From assembly GCF_014982855.1 (NCBI RefSeq), contig NZ_JADCKF010000002.1:248001-312000 (forward strand): a stretch of DNA of 64,000 nucleotides, in the 5' to 3' direction. This document shows positions 52,857 through 62,391 of this stretch, piece after piece. Under the pieces are notes generated by a model. The model saw nothing but the letters and a program-made list of their open reading frames with translations. It was not told the origin of the DNA and ran no database searches. The translations under genes and the position numbers were made by a program. The DNA comes from Pseudoflavonifractor gallinarum. GTDB lineage: Bacteria > Bacillota > Clostridia > Oscillospirales > Oscillospiraceae. Numbering within the stretch: the stretch's first letter is position 1; the number at the start of each line of letters is the position of its first letter.

Positions 52857-55800
52857 ATGGGATTTCAACTGACCAAACAGCAGCAGGCGGTGGTGGACAA
52901 CCGGGGCGGGACCCTTCTGGTGTCGGCGGCCGCCGGCTCGGGCAAGACCCGGGTGCTGGTGGAGCGGCTGCTGGACCGGGTGGAGCGGGAGGGGCTCAAC
53001 GTGGACGCCTTCCTGGTCATCACCTACACCAAGGCGGCCGCCGCGGAGCTGCGCTCCCGCATCGTGGAGGAGCTCTCCGCCCGGCTGGCCGCCCATCCGG
53101 AGGACGGGCACCTGCGCCGCCAGTCCACGCTGGTCTACAAGGCGCAGATCTCCACCGTCCACGCCCTGTGCGCCCAGATCCTCCGGGAGCAGGGCCATCT
53201 GCTGGACCTGCATCCGGACTTCCGCCTGCTGGACGAGAGCGAGGCGGGCCTGCTCATGCTGGACACCCTCACAGAGGTGCTGGAGCGGCGCTATGAGACG
53301 CTGGAGGAGGGGGACGACTTCTCCTTCCTGGTGGACACCATGTCGGCGGGGCGGGACGACAGCCGCCTGGTCCAGATCGTGCTGGACATCCGGGGGCGGG
53401 TCCAGAGCCATCCCCGCCCGGCGGCGTGGCTGGCGGAGCAGGAGCGTGCCTTCCTGCTGGACGGCGTGGCCGAGGCCGGCGAGACGGTATGGGGCCGGCT
53501 GCTGCTGGAGGACGCCGGGCGGCAGGCCGACTACTGGGCCGGGCAGATGGCCCGGGCCCTGGAGCTGTGCGCCTGCGACGATGTGTTTGAGGGGAATTAC
53601 GCCCCCAGCCTGTCCGCCACGCTGGAGGGGCTGCGCCGCTTTTCCCAGGACGCCCGCCAGGGGTGGGACGCCGCCCGGGAGGCCCTCCCCATCCCCTTCC
53701 CCACGCCGGGGCGGAAGAAGGTCCCGGCGGGGCTGGCCGACGCCGAGCGGGTGAAGGACCTGCGCAATCGCTGCAAGAAGCGGATGGAGAAGCTGGCCGA
53801 GGGCTTTTTGGACGAGAGCGCCGATCTCCTGGACGACCTGCGGGCGGTCCACCCGGCGGTGCGGGCCCTCTTCGCCCTGGTGCGGGACTTCGAGGGGGCC
53901 TATGCCGCCGAGAAGAGCCGCCGGGGCGTGCTGGACTTCTCCGACCTGGAGCATTTGACCGTGGAGCTGCTGGTGGGACCGGAGGGGCCCACCGAGCTGG
54001 CCGGGCAGCTCTCCGGGCGGTACGCCGAGATCATGGTGGACGAGTATCAGGACACCAACGAGGTGCAGAACGCCATCTTCTCCGCCCTCTCTCGGGAGGG
54101 GAAGAACCTCTTCCTGGTGGGGGATGTGAAGCAGTCCATCTACCGCTTCCGGCTGGCCGACCCCACCATCTTTCTGGAGAAATACCGCACCTTCCCCTCC
54201 TATGAGTATGCCCGGGAGGGGGAGAGCCGGCGGATCAATCTGAGCAAGAACTTCCGCTCCCGGCCTGAGGTGCTGGAGGGGGCCAACTTCCTCTTCCGCA
54301 ACCTCATGTCGGTGGAGTTCGGTGAGATGGACTATACGCCCGAGGAGTTTCTCTATCCGGGTCCCGACTTCCCGGAGATCCCCAATCCCGCCGTGGAGCT
54401 GGACGCCCTGGACCTGTCCGGAGAGGACGAGGAGGAGCGCCCCGCCGAGGAGCGGGCGGCCAGGGTCTCCCGGGACCTGCAGGAGGCCCGCTTTGCCGCG
54501 GCGCGCATCCGCGCCCTTCTGGACGAGGGCTTTCCCGTGGGGGACGGGAAGGGAGGAGTCCGCCCGGCGGAGCCCTCCGACATCGTCATCCTCCTGCGCT
54601 CCCCCAACACGGTGCTTCCCCACTATGCCCGGGCGCTGGCCGAGCGGGGCATCTCTTGGGAGGCCGACGGAGGAGGGGACTTCTTTGCCTCCACCGAGGT
54701 GAATGTGGCTCTGGCCCTCCTCCAGATCGTGGACAATCCCCGGCAGGACGTGCCCCTCATCTCGGCCCTGCGCTCCCCGGTGTACGGCTTTACCGCCGAC
54801 CAGCTGGCCCTGCTGCGGGCGGGCTGCCCGGATGGAGACTTCTATCAGGCGGTTTGCTCCGGGGCCGAGCGGGGGGACGAGCCCTGCCGGGCCTTCCTGG
54901 AGGAGCTGGAGGAGCTGCGCTTCGGCGCGGCCGATCAGAGCTGCTATCAATTGCTCTGGCGGCTGTATGACCGCTCCAACCTGATGGGGGTCTTTGGGAG
55001 CATGTCCAACGGCGAGGAGCGGCAGGCCAACCTCCTGCTCCTCACCGAGCTGGCCCGGCGCTTTGAGAAGGCGGGCCACCGGGGGCTGTACGGCTTCCTC
55101 TCCTACCTCACCCGCCTGCAGGAGAAGGGGGAGCGCATCACCGCACCCGACCCGGGACGGGAGGGGGGCGGCGTGCGCATCCTGTCCATCCACCGCTCCA
55201 AGGGACTGGAATTCCCGGTGGTGCTGCTGTGCGGCCTGAGCCGGCGGCTCAACCGGGAGGACATGCAGCGCCCCATCCTCTTCCACCCCAGACTGGGCGT
55301 GGGGCCCAAGCGGCTGGACGTGGGGCGGATGGTGGAGTACCCCACCCTGGCCCGCCGGGCGGTGGCCCGGCAGCTGGAGTATGAGATGATGGCCGAGGAG
55401 CTGCGCCTGCTCTATGTGGCGGTGACCCGGGCCAAGGACAAGCTCATCCTCTCGGTGGCCCTCACCGGGGGCGGACGGGACATTGCCCGGCTGGCCCCCG
55501 ACGCGGGCTGTCCGGTGGAGCCCCAGGCCCTGGCCGCCTGTCAGTCGGTGGGGCAGTGGGTCCTCCTGCCTGTCCTGGCCCGGCCTGAGGCGGCCCCCCT
55601 CCGGGACGCGGGTGCGGTGGAGGTCCCGCCCACCCTGGCCACCCTGGGTCCGGCCTGGGACATCCGCTGGATCCCCGGCGGGGCGCTGAAGCGTCCCCCT
55701 GTGTCCTCTCAGACGGAGGAGCGGACCGTGCGGACGGTCCGTCCCACCGGCATGGGGGAGGGGGAGCTGCGGGAAGCCCTCACCTGGCGCTATCCCTGGG

Positions 55801-56468
55801 CGCGGGACGTGGAGATCCCGTCCAAGCTGACCGCCACCCAGCTCAAGGGGCGGGAGCTGGACCGGGAGGCCGCTGAGCACACCCCCCAGGCGGGCACACG
55901 CCGGGGAGAGGGGGTGCTCCGCCGTCCCCGCTTTGCGGAGGAGGAGTTCGGTCTGACCCCGGCCCAGAAGGGAGTGGCCCTCCACCTGGTGATGCAGTAC
56001 ATCGACTTTTCCAAGGCGTCCTCGGAGGCCCAGGTGGCCCGGGAGGTGGAGCGCCTGGTCCGGGAGGAGTATCTCACGCCGGAGCAGGGGAAGGCGGTGG
56101 ACCCCGCCCGTCTGGCCGCCTTCTTTGCCTCGCCCCTGGGGCGGGAGGTGTGTTCCTCCGCTACCCTCCGCCGGGAGTTCAAGTTTTCCATCCTGGTCCC
56201 CGCCCGGGACTACTGGCCCCAGGCGGGAGAGGGCGAAGAGGTCCTGCTCCAGGGCGTGGTGGACTGCTTCTTTGAGACGGCGGAGGGGATCACCGTGGTG
56301 GACTTCAAGACCGACCGGGTGGCGGGGGAGGCCCTGCGCCAAAGGGCGGAGGATTACCGTCCCCAGCTGGAGGCGTACAGCCGTGCCCTGGAGGAGATCA
56401 CCGGCCGCCCGGTCTGCCGCCGGGTGCTGTGGTTCTTTTCGGAGAACCGAGGGGTAGAAATGATGTGA
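52857..56468 (+). CDS. addA: AddAB helicase-nuclease, AddA subunit
   Basis: The 1203-residue UvrD-type helicase/nuclease has Walker A AAAGSGKT (24-31), motif Ia ITYTKAAAAELRSRI, Walker B IMVDEYQDTNEVQN, the GDVKQSIYRFR motif, SIHRSKGLEFPVV and the VTRAKDKLIL motif. The C-terminal RecB-type nuclease has VDFKTDR near residue 1145. All key helicase residues are present, so AddA should be the active motor. AGGAG lies before the ATG. Confidence 0.95.
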   Translation: MGFQLTKQQQAVVDNRGGTLLVSAAAGSGKTRVLVERLLDRVEREGLNVDAFLVITYTKAAAAELRSRIVEELSARLAAHPEDGHLRRQSTLVYKAQISTVHALCAQILREQGHLLDLHPDFRLLDESEAGLLMLDTLTEVLERRYETLEEGDDFSFLVDTMSAGRDDSRLVQIVLDIRGRVQSHPRPAAWLAEQERAFLLDGVAEAGETVWGRLLLEDAGRQADYWAGQMARALELCACDDVFEGNYAPSLSATLEGLRRFSQDARQGWDAAREALPIPFPTPGRKKVPAGLADAERVKDLRNRCKKRMEKLAEGFLDESADLLDDLRAVHPAVRALFALVRDFEGAYAAEKSRRGVLDFSDLEHLTVELLVGPEGPTELAGQLSGRYAEIMVDEYQDTNEVQNAIFSALSREGKNLFLVGDVKQSIYRFRLADPTIFLEKYRTFPSYEYAREGESRRINLSKNFRSRPEVLEGANFLFRNLMSVEFGEMDYTPEEFLYPGPDFPEIPNPAVELDALDLSGEDEEERPAEERAARVSRDLQEARFAAARIRALLDEGFPVGDGKGGVRPAEPSDIVILLRSPNTVLPHYARALAERGISWEADGGGDFFASTEVNVALALLQIVDNPRQDVPLISALRSPVYGFTADQLALLRAGCPDGDFYQAVCSGAERGDEPCRAFLEELEELRFGAADQSCYQLLWRLYDRSNLMGVFGSMSNGEERQANLLLLTELARRFEKAGHRGLYGFLSYLTRLQEKGERITAPDPGREGGGVRILSIHRSKGLEFPVVLLCGLSRRLNREDMQRPILFHPRLGVGPKRLDVGRMVEYPTLARRAVARQLEYEMMAEELRLLYVAVTRAKDKLILSVALTGGGRDIARLAPDAGCPVEPQALAACQSVGQWVLLPVLARPEAAPLRDAGAVEVPPTLATLGPAWDIRWIPGGALKRPPVSSQTEERTVRTVRPTGMGEGELREALTWRYPWARDVEIPSKLTATQLKGRELDREAAEHTPQAGTRRGEGVLRRPRFAEEEFGLTPAQKGVALHLVMQYIDFSKASSEAQVAREVERLVREEYLTPEQGKAVDPARLAAFFASPLGREVCSSATLRREFKFSILVPARDYWPQAGEGEEVLLQGVVDCFFETAEGITVVDFKTDRVAGEALRQRAEDYRPQLEAYSRALEEITGRPVCRRVLWFFSENRGVEMM

Positions 56469-56531
56469 ACCTGCCGGAAAAATCGGCAGAGAGAAATCCC
56501 ATGTGTTTGAGAAGAAAAAGAGGAGAGAAAC

Positions 56532-57458
56532 ATGATCAGTTTGCTGCTGGCGGAGCAGATCGGAGAGCTGTTCCTGATGATTTTGCTTGGGTGGGGCCTG
56601 GTGCGGAGCGGACTTCTGCGCTCTGAGGACAGCCGAAGTCTTTCGGTGGTGACCCTTTACCTGGTCTCGCCCTGCGTGATGCTCAACGCCTTTCAGATTG
56701 AGCGGACGCCGGAGCTGGTGAAAGGACTGCTCCTCTCTCTGCTGACGGCGGTAGTCATCCATGTGGTTCTCTTTTTGCTGGTCACCTTGCTTGGAAAGGT
56801 ATGGCGGTTTCGTGCGGTGGAGCAGGCCTCTGTGATGTACTCCAATGCGGGAAATCTCATTATCCCCATCGTCAGTGCGATCCTGGGCAAAGAGTGGGTG
56901 GTCTTCACCAGCGTCTTTCTGGCCATTCAGGTCCCGCTGCTGTGGACACACTGCCGGATCCTCCTCAGCGGGGAGCGGCAGGTTTCCCTCCGGAAAATTT
57001 TGCTCAACCCCAATATTTTGGCAGTGCTGGCGGGAGTCGTTCTCTTTGCAGCGTGCATCCGGCTGCCCGAGCTGCTGACGGGCGCCATGGAGGGGATGGG
57101 CGGCATGATCGGGCCGCTCAGTATGGTCGTGGCCGGTATGCTGATCGGCGGGATGGACCTGAAGAAGGCTTTCTCCTTCCGGGGCATCTGGAAGGTGACG
57201 GCCCTGCGCCTGGTGGTGGTCCCGCTGATCCTGCTGGGGCTGCTGAAATTCAGCGGGCTTTCCGCCCTAGCGGAGAACGGCGAGACCATCCTGCTGGTGA
57301 GCCTTCTGGCCGCCATTACGCCGTCGGCGGCCACGGTGACCCAGATGGCACAGCTCTATGACCGGGAGGCCGACTATGCCAGCGCCATCTATGTGGTGAC
57401 GACCCTCCTGTGTATCGTGACCATGCCCATTCTGGTGGGTCTCTATCAGATGGGATAG
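56532..57458 (+). CDS. AEC (auxin efflux carrier) family transporter
   Basis: The 308-residue membrane protein has the two-half topology of AEC carriers. The first half has LLLAEQIGELFLMILLGWGLVRSGLL, LVSPCVMLNAFQIERTPELVKGLLLS and YSNAGNLIIPIVSAILGKEWVVF, where the broken-helix NAGNLIIPI is diagnostic. The second half has MVVAGMLIGGMDLKKAF and AAITPSAATVTQMAQLY. It would carry a small organic acid or amino acid. It ends 10 bases before the convergent AGCS gene. Confidence 0.9.
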   Translation: MISLLLAEQIGELFLMILLGWGLVRSGLLRSEDSRSLSVVTLYLVSPCVMLNAFQIERTPELVKGLLLSLLTAVVIHVVLFLLVTLLGKVWRFRAVEQASVMYSNAGNLIIPIVSAILGKEWVVFTSVFLAIQVPLLWTHCRILLSGERQVSLRKILLNPNILAVLAGVVLFAACIRLPELLTGAMEGMGGMIGPLSMVVAGMLIGGMDLKKAFSFRGIWKVTALRLVVVPLILLGLLKFSGLSALAENGETILLVSLLAAITPSAATVTQMAQLYDREADYASAIYVVTTLLCIVTMPILVGLYQMG

Positions 57459-57468
57459 GCGCAGAGGT

Positions 57469-58848
57469 TCAGGGCTGGAGCTCCCGCCAATGACGCAGCA
57501 GGCGGAGGGCCTCCGGGGTGAGGAGCAGGAGGGCCGCCAGGTTGGGCAGGGCCATGAGGCCGTTGAAGATGTCGGCCAGCTGCCACACGGCGGACACGTC
57601 CCCCACGCTCCCCAGCACCACCGTCACCAGAAAGACCACCCGGTAGAGGGCGCAGGCCCGGCGGCTCCCGGTGAGGTAGGCGAGGCCCCGCTCCCCGTAG
57701 TAGCTCCATCCCAGCAGGGAGGTAAAGGCGAAGAGGAGCAGGCACACCGAGACGAAGAGTCCCCCGTAGGGGCCGAACACGGTGGAGAAGGCCGCGGCCG
57801 AGAGGGGGGCGCCCAGCAGGGTGCCCGAGACATGGCCCCCGGCGATGGCGTCCAGGGCGGCCTGCGGATCGTACACGCCGGAGGTCAGGATGACCAGCGC
57901 CGTGATGGAGCAGACCGTCAGGGTGGCGATCCCCACCTCAAAGATCCCCCACATGCCCTCCTCGGCAGGATCGGTCACCTGGGCGGCGGCGTGGGCCATG
58001 GCGGAGGAGCCCATGCCGGCCTCGTTGGTGAAGACCCCCCGGGCCACGCCGTAGCGCATGGCGGCGGCCAGGCCATACCCCGCCGCGCCTCCCAGGGCGG
58101 CCTGTGGACACAGGGCGCAGGAGAAGATCTGGAAGAGGGCGGCGGGAAGGGCGTCGGCGTGGCGGAGGATGACAAAGATCCCGCCGGTGAGGAAGAGCCC
58201 CGCCATGGCCGGGACCAGCTTCTCACTGACCGCGCCGATCCGCCCCACCCCGCCCAGGATGACCGCCCCGCAGCACAGGGCCACCGCCAGACCGATGGTC
58301 AGTGGATCCCAGCCTAGGGTACTGTGGAGGGCGGCGGCGATGGAGTTGGCCTGCACCAGGTTCCCGCCTCCCAGGGAGGCTGCCACACAGCACAGGGAGA
58401 ACCAGAGGGCCAGGGGCCGCGACCCAAGGCCCCGCTCCATGTAGCACATGGGGCCGCCCTGCCAGCCGCCGCCGGGGGCGCGCTCCCGGTAGCGCACGGC
58501 GAGGGTCTTTTCCGCACAGCTGGTCATCATGCCCAACAGGGCGGACACCCACATCCAGAAAACCGCCCCCGGACCGCCGTAGAAGATGGCGGTGGCCACC
58601 CCGGCGATGCTGCCCGTGCCGATGGTGGAGGCCAGGGCGGTGGAGAGGGCCTGAAACTGGGTCAGCCCTCCGGAGGACCGCTCTCCCCGCCGGCGGAAGA
58701 GGGAGCCCACGGTGGCGCGGAGCCAGCGGCGGACCTCGAAGATCTGAAAGAAGCCGGTGCGCAGGGAATACCATAGCCCCGTGAGCAGAAAAAGAAGCAA
58801 AAGCCAGGGGTTCCAGATGGCGTCCCCCAGCGCGGTGAGAAATGACAT
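57469..58848 (-). CDS. Alanine/glycine:cation symporter (AGCS) family protein, second copy
   Basis: The 459-residue transporter is a diverged paralogue of the one at 51361. It has STIGTGSIAGVATAIFYGGPGAVFWMWVSALLG, YRERAPGGGWQGGPMCYMERGLGSR and ARGVFTNEAGMGSSAMAHAAA. The N-terminus LTALGDAIWNPWLLLLFLLTGLWYSLRTGFFQ is the usual family start. Its close resemblance in layout but low identity argues for an old duplication or separate acquisition. It runs convergent to the AEC gene. Confidence 0.92.
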   Translation of the reverse strand: MSFLTALGDAIWNPWLLLLFLLTGLWYSLRTGFFQIFEVRRWLRATVGSLFRRRGERSSGGLTQFQALSTALASTIGTGSIAGVATAIFYGGPGAVFWMWVSALLGMMTSCAEKTLAVRYRERAPGGGWQGGPMCYMERGLGSRPLALWFSLCCVAASLGGGNLVQANSIAAALHSTLGWDPLTIGLAVALCCGAVILGGVGRIGAVSEKLVPAMAGLFLTGGIFVILRHADALPAALFQIFSCALCPQAALGGAAGYGLAAAMRYGVARGVFTNEAGMGSSAMAHAAAQVTDPAEEGMWGIFEVGIATLTVCSITALVILTSGVYDPQAALDAIAGGHVSGTLLGAPLSAAAFSTVFGPYGGLFVSVCLLLFAFTSLLGWSYYGERGLAYLTGSRRACALYRVVFLVTVVLGSVGDVSAVWQLADIFNGLMALPNLAALLLLTPEALRLLRHWRELQP

Positions 58849-58964
58849 AGTTTACCCTCCGTCCGTTGCGCAGATCCGGGCCGATTCCCGGTGATACACA
58901 GGTATGCGCCGGGCGGGAGGACCATGTCCCTCAAAAAAGAAATCAAAAAAATTTGAAAAAACAG

Positions 58965-58993
58965 TTGCAATTTCAGGGGAAAGGTGGTAGTAT
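58965..58993 (+). promoter_or_regulatory. Promoter of rpmE
   Basis: TTGCAA at 58965-58970 and TAGTAT at 58988-58993 are 17 bases apart, preceded by an A-rich upstream stretch like an UP element. It lies about 52 bases before the rpmE ATG. Confidence 0.65.
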
Positions 58994-59045
58994 ATCAGTT
59001 GCGTTTATGACGACTGATCCCCTGGGAGAAAGAGGTGAACATAAA

Positions 59046-59252
59046 ATGAAGGAAGGCATCCATCCCAATTACGAACAGACTACCATTAAGTGCGCCTGCG
59101 GTAATGTGATCGAAACCGGGTCTACCAAGAAGGACATTAAGGTTGAAGTTTGCTCTAAGTGTCACCCCTTCTTCACCGGCAAGCAGAAGATGGTGGATAC
59201 TGGCGGACGTGTCAGCCGCTTCAACAAGAAGTTTGGTCTGGATCAGAAGTAA
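59046..59252 (+). CDS. rpmE: 50S ribosomal protein L31
   Basis: The 68-residue protein starts [19 protein letters not shown] and ends [16 protein letters not shown]. Cysteines C16, C18, C36 and C39 form the zinc site of the zinc-type L31, so under zinc depletion it may be replaced by a zinc-free paralogue. It has its own promoter and terminator. Confidence 0.97.
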   Translation: MKEGIHPNYEQTTIKCACGNVIETGSTKKDIKVEVCSKCHPFFTGKQKMVDTGGRVSRFNKKFGLDQK

Positions 59253-59263
59253 GATTCCAATGA

Positions 59264-59291
59264 AAACCCGTACCGGTTCCGGTACGGGTTT
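59264..59291 (+). terminator. Terminator of rpmE
   Basis: AAACCCGTACCGG at 59264-59276 pairs with CCGGTACGGGTTT at 59279-59291, followed by TTCTG, a strong Rho-independent terminator. Confidence 0.88.
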
Positions 59292-59348
59292 TTCTGTACC
59301 CGCCCCCCGGAGCATCCGGGCGGAGCATCCATCCAAGGAGGGACAACC

Positions 59349-59855
59349 ATGTTCAGGAAGATCAGACCGGAGGAGATCGATCAGAATCTCTTCTCCATGC
59401 TCAACGACCAGTGGATGCTGGTCACGGCCGGCACGCCGGAACACTGCAACACCATGACCGCCTCCTGGGGCGGACTGGGTGTGCTCTGGCGCAGAAATGT
59501 GGCCATGTGCGTTATCCGTCCCCAGCGCTACACGATGGAATTTGTGGAGCGGGAGGGATACTTTACTCTGTCCTTCTTTGGCGACAAGTACCGCCGGGAG
59601 CTGGCCCTGTGCGGGGCCAAGAGCGGCCGGGAGCTGGACAAGATCCGGGAGTGCGGCTTCACCGTGGCCGCGGCGGAGGGGGACGCCCCCTATTTTGAGG
59701 AGGCCGAGCTGGTCATCGTCTGCCGCAAGCTCTACTGGCAGGACCTGGAGCCCGGACACTTCACCGACCCGGCGGTGCTGGAGCAGTGCTATCCCGAGAA
59801 GGACTATCACCGGATGTATATCGGCGAGATCGTGGAGGTCCTGCAAAAAGCATAA
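59349..59855 (+). CDS. Flavin reductase family protein (flavoredoxin-like)
   Basis: The 168-residue protein has the FMN-binding split-barrel pattern: LNDQWMLVTAGTPEHCNTMTASWGGLGVLWRRNVAMCVIRPQRYTMEFVEREGYFTLSFFG, then LCGAKSGRELDK and EAELVIVCRKLYWQDL. Members bind FMN and shuttle electrons to or from flavins or iron-sulfur partners. GGAGG lies before the ATG. It precedes hflX by 21 bases. Confidence 0.88.
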   Translation: MFRKIRPEEIDQNLFSMLNDQWMLVTAGTPEHCNTMTASWGGLGVLWRRNVAMCVIRPQRYTMEFVEREGYFTLSFFGDKYRRELALCGAKSGRELDKIRECGFTVAAAEGDAPYFEEAELVIVCRKLYWQDLEPGHFTDPAVLEQCYPEKDYHRMYIGEIVEVLQKA

Positions 59856-59876
59856 GGGACGCCCACAGGAGGTACT

Positions 59877-61181
59877 ATGACCGAACAAAACACGAAAGAG
59901 ATCAACCGCGCCGTGCTGGTGGGCCTCTCCGCCCACTGCCTGAGCGCCGAGGAGAACGCCACCGAGACCACCATGGAGGAGCTGGAGGACCTGCTGGAGA
60001 CGGCGGGAGGCACCTGCGTGGGCTCGGTGCTCCAGAACAAGGACACCCCCGATCCCCGCACCTTCATCGGCGAGGGCAAGGTGGCCGAGGTGCGGGAGCT
60101 GGTGGAGAACAGCGGAGCGGACATGGTCATCTTTGACAATGCCCTCTCTCCTTCCCAGCAGCGGGTGCTCTCCGAGGAGCTGAAGGTGGCGGTGATGGAC
60201 CGCTCGGCCCTCATTCTGGACATCTTTGCCCAGCGGGCCCGTACCCGGGAGGGCCGCCTCCAGGTGGAGCTGGCCCAGTACCAGTACCTGCTCCCCCGGC
60301 TGACCGGCATGTGGGGACACCTGGTGCGCCAGACCGCCTCGGGCGGCAAGTCCCCCATCGGCACCCGCGGCCCCGGCGAGACCCAGCTGGAGACCGACCG
60401 CCGCCACATCCGCCGCAAGATCTCCAAGCTCAAGGAGGAGCTGGAGGAAGTGCGCCGGGTCCGGGGCGTCCAGCGGGAGCGGCGCATCAAAAATGAGGTG
60501 CCGGTGGTGGCCATCGTGGGCTACACCAACGCGGGCAAATCCACCCTGCTCAACAAGCTGACCGGGGCGGACATCCCCGCCAACAACCGCCTCTTCGATA
60601 CCCTGGACACCACCACCCGCACGCTGGAGATCTCGGACACCTGCACCGTGCTCATCTCGGACACGGTCGGGTTCATCTCCAAGCTGCCCCACCACCTGGT
60701 GGAGGCATTCAAGGCCACGCTGGAGGAGCTGAGCTATGCCGATCTTCTGCTGCACGTGATCGACTCCTCCAACCCGGAGTGGCGGGACCAGGCCGCGGTG
60801 GTGGAGAAGCTCATCGTGGAGCTGGGGGCCGCCGAGACCCCCCGCATCGACGTATTCAACAAGTGCGACCGCTATACCGGGGAGATCGTGCCCCACGGGG
60901 AGGATATCGTGGCCATCTCGGCCAAGACCGGCCAGGGGCTGGACCAGCTGCTGGAGCAGATCGGTAAGCGGCTGGATACCGGTGCCTGCCGGGTGGTGCT
61001 CCACCTGCCCTATGACCAGGGTGGCCTGCTGGATATGCTCTACCGGGATGCCAAGGTGGAGCAGGTGGAGTATGGGGAGACCATCGAAGTGACGGGCATC
61101 CTCACCCCCATCCTGCTGGGGCGCATGAAGGACTATATCGTAGAGGGCTGGAAACCGCCCAAGGAATTCTGGGAGGACTGA
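59877..61181 (+). CDS. hflX: GTPase HflX
   Basis: The 434-residue GTPase splits stalled or hibernating ribosomes. The N-terminal HflX domain has NKDTPDPRTFIGEGKVAEVREL and IFDNALSPSQQRVLSEELKVAVMDRSALILDIFAQRARTREGRLQVELAQYQYLLPRL. The G domain has GYTNAGKST (G1), the switch region DTTTRTLE, ISDTVGFISKLPHHLVEAF (G3) and FNKCD (G4). A coiled segment lies between the two domains. GGAGG lies before the ATG. It leads a compact operon of five genes. Confidence 0.95.
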   Translation: MTEQNTKEINRAVLVGLSAHCLSAEENATETTMEELEDLLETAGGTCVGSVLQNKDTPDPRTFIGEGKVAEVRELVENSGADMVIFDNALSPSQQRVLSEELKVAVMDRSALILDIFAQRARTREGRLQVELAQYQYLLPRLTGMWGHLVRQTASGGKSPIGTRGPGETQLETDRRHIRRKISKLKEELEEVRRVRGVQRERRIKNEVPVVAIVGYTNAGKSTLLNKLTGADIPANNRLFDTLDTTTRTLEISDTCTVLISDTVGFISKLPHHLVEAFKATLEELSYADLLLHVIDSSNPEWRDQAAVVEKLIVELGAAETPRIDVFNKCDRYTGEIVPHGEDIVAISAKTGQGLDQLLEQIGKRLDTGACRVVLHLPYDQGGLLDMLYRDAKVEQVEYGETIEVTGILTPILLGRMKDYIVEGWKPPKEFWED

Positions 61182-61193
61182 GGAGGAGAGAGG

Positions 61194-61736
61194 ATGCGTC
61201 TGGAAACCGAACGGCTGATCCTGCGGCCCTTTGAGGCGGGGGACGCGGAGGATCTCTTCTCCTACGCCCAGGACCCCAGGGTGGGTCCCCCCGCGGGCTG
61301 GAAGCCCCATGAGAGCCTGGAGGAGAGCCGGGAGATCATCCGCACCGTATTCTCCGAGCCCGGGGTCTTTGCCGTGGTACACCGGCAGGACGGACGGGTC
61401 ATCGGCTCGGCGGGCTTCACCGGGCGGCACCGGAAGGAGGCCGGAGGGCTGGATGACGAGATCGGCTACTCCCTGGACCCGGCCTACTGGGGACGGGGAC
61501 TCATCCCCGAGGCGGTGGAGGAGCTGCTGCGCTATGGGTTTGAGGACCTGGGCCTCCACACCATCTGGTGCGACCACTATGACGGCAATCAGAAGTCCAA
61601 GCGGGTCATCCGGAAGTGCGGCTTTTCCTTCCGCTTCCTCCGGATGCAGCGTCTGACCGCGTTCGGCGGGGAGCCCCGCCTGACGCTGTGCTATGCCATG
61701 ACGCGCGCGGACTGGGCGAGAACAAGGGGAAAGTGA
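61194..61736 (+). CDS. GNAT family N-acetyltransferase
   Basis: The 180-residue RimJ/RimL-like acetyltransferase has LETERLILRPFEAGDAEDLFSYAQDPRV at the start and the acetyl-CoA-binding helix region DEIGYSLDPAYWGRGLIPEAVEELLRYGFEDLGLHTIWCDHYDGNQKSKRVIRKCGF. It would acetylate a protein N-terminus, an amino sugar or a small amine. It lies 12 bases after hflX. Confidence 0.88.
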   Translation: MRLETERLILRPFEAGDAEDLFSYAQDPRVGPPAGWKPHESLEESREIIRTVFSEPGVFAVVHRQDGRVIGSAGFTGRHRKEAGGLDDEIGYSLDPAYWGRGLIPEAVEELLRYGFEDLGLHTIWCDHYDGNQKSKRVIRKCGFSFRFLRMQRLTAFGGEPRLTLCYAMTRADWARTRGK

Positions 61737-61745
61737 GGGGCGGCG

Positions 61746-62375
61746 ATGACCGAGTACTATATCCCCACGGGGGATGCGGAGACCGAGTTTGTGGAGAAGC
61801 GCTCCCGCTTCATCGGCCATGTCTGGCGGGTGGAGTCCGAGGAGGAGGCCCGGGCCCGGATCGAGGCCACCAGGAAGAAATACCACGACGCCCGGCACAA
61901 CTGCTGGTGCTATCTGATCCGGGAGGGCGGGATCGTCCGCTACTCCGATGACGGGGAGCCCCAGGGAACCGCGGGACAGCCCATGCTGGGGGTGTTCCAG
62001 AAGGAGGAGATCACCAACGTCTGCTGTGTGGTGACCCGCTACTTCGGCGGCATCCTGCTGGGGGCTGGGGGCCTGGTGCGGGCCTATACCCGCTCGGCCA
62101 AGGACGCCCTGGACGCGGCGGGCCGTTCCGTAGTCCGCCGCTGGGTGGATACGGCCGTGCCCTGTCCCTATGCGATGTTTGAGCGGGTCAAGCTGGAAGT
62201 GGAGGCCTGCGGCGGCGTGCTGGGAGAGACCGAATACGCCGCCGACGTCACCGTCCACGCCCTCCTGCCGGAGGGGGCGGTGGAGCCCTTCCAGGCCCGC
62301 ATCACCGAGCTCACCGCCGGCACCTCCACGGCCCAGGTGGTGGGAGAGGTATTCAAGGACGTACCCATCGGCTGA
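61746..62375 (+). CDS. YigZ/IMPACT family protein (UPF0029)
   Basis: The 209-residue protein matches the YigZ family: EFVEKRSRFIGHVWRVESEEEARARIEATRKKYHDARHNCWCYLIREGG, SDDGEPQGTAGQPMLGVFQKEEITNVCCVVTRYFGGILLGAGGLVRAYTRSAKDAL, and a C-terminal DUF1949 domain. Its cellular role is not established; it resembles eukaryotic IMPACT, a translation regulator, which fits with hflX nearby. It begins with ATG nine bases after the GNAT stop. Confidence 0.92.
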   Translation: MTEYYIPTGDAETEFVEKRSRFIGHVWRVESEEEARARIEATRKKYHDARHNCWCYLIREGGIVRYSDDGEPQGTAGQPMLGVFQKEEITNVCCVVTRYFGGILLGAGGLVRAYTRSAKDALDAAGRSVVRRWVDTAVPCPYAMFERVKLEVEACGGVLGETEYAADVTVHALLPEGAVEPFQARITELTAGTSTAQVVGEVFKDVPIG

Positions 62376-62391
62376 GTGAGGAGGAGAGAAG

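Noticed and set aside
52725-56951. Long minus-strand open frame of about 1400 codons opposite addA.
   Set aside because: It is antisense to addA and crosses gene boundaries. It has no ribosome site or domain pattern.
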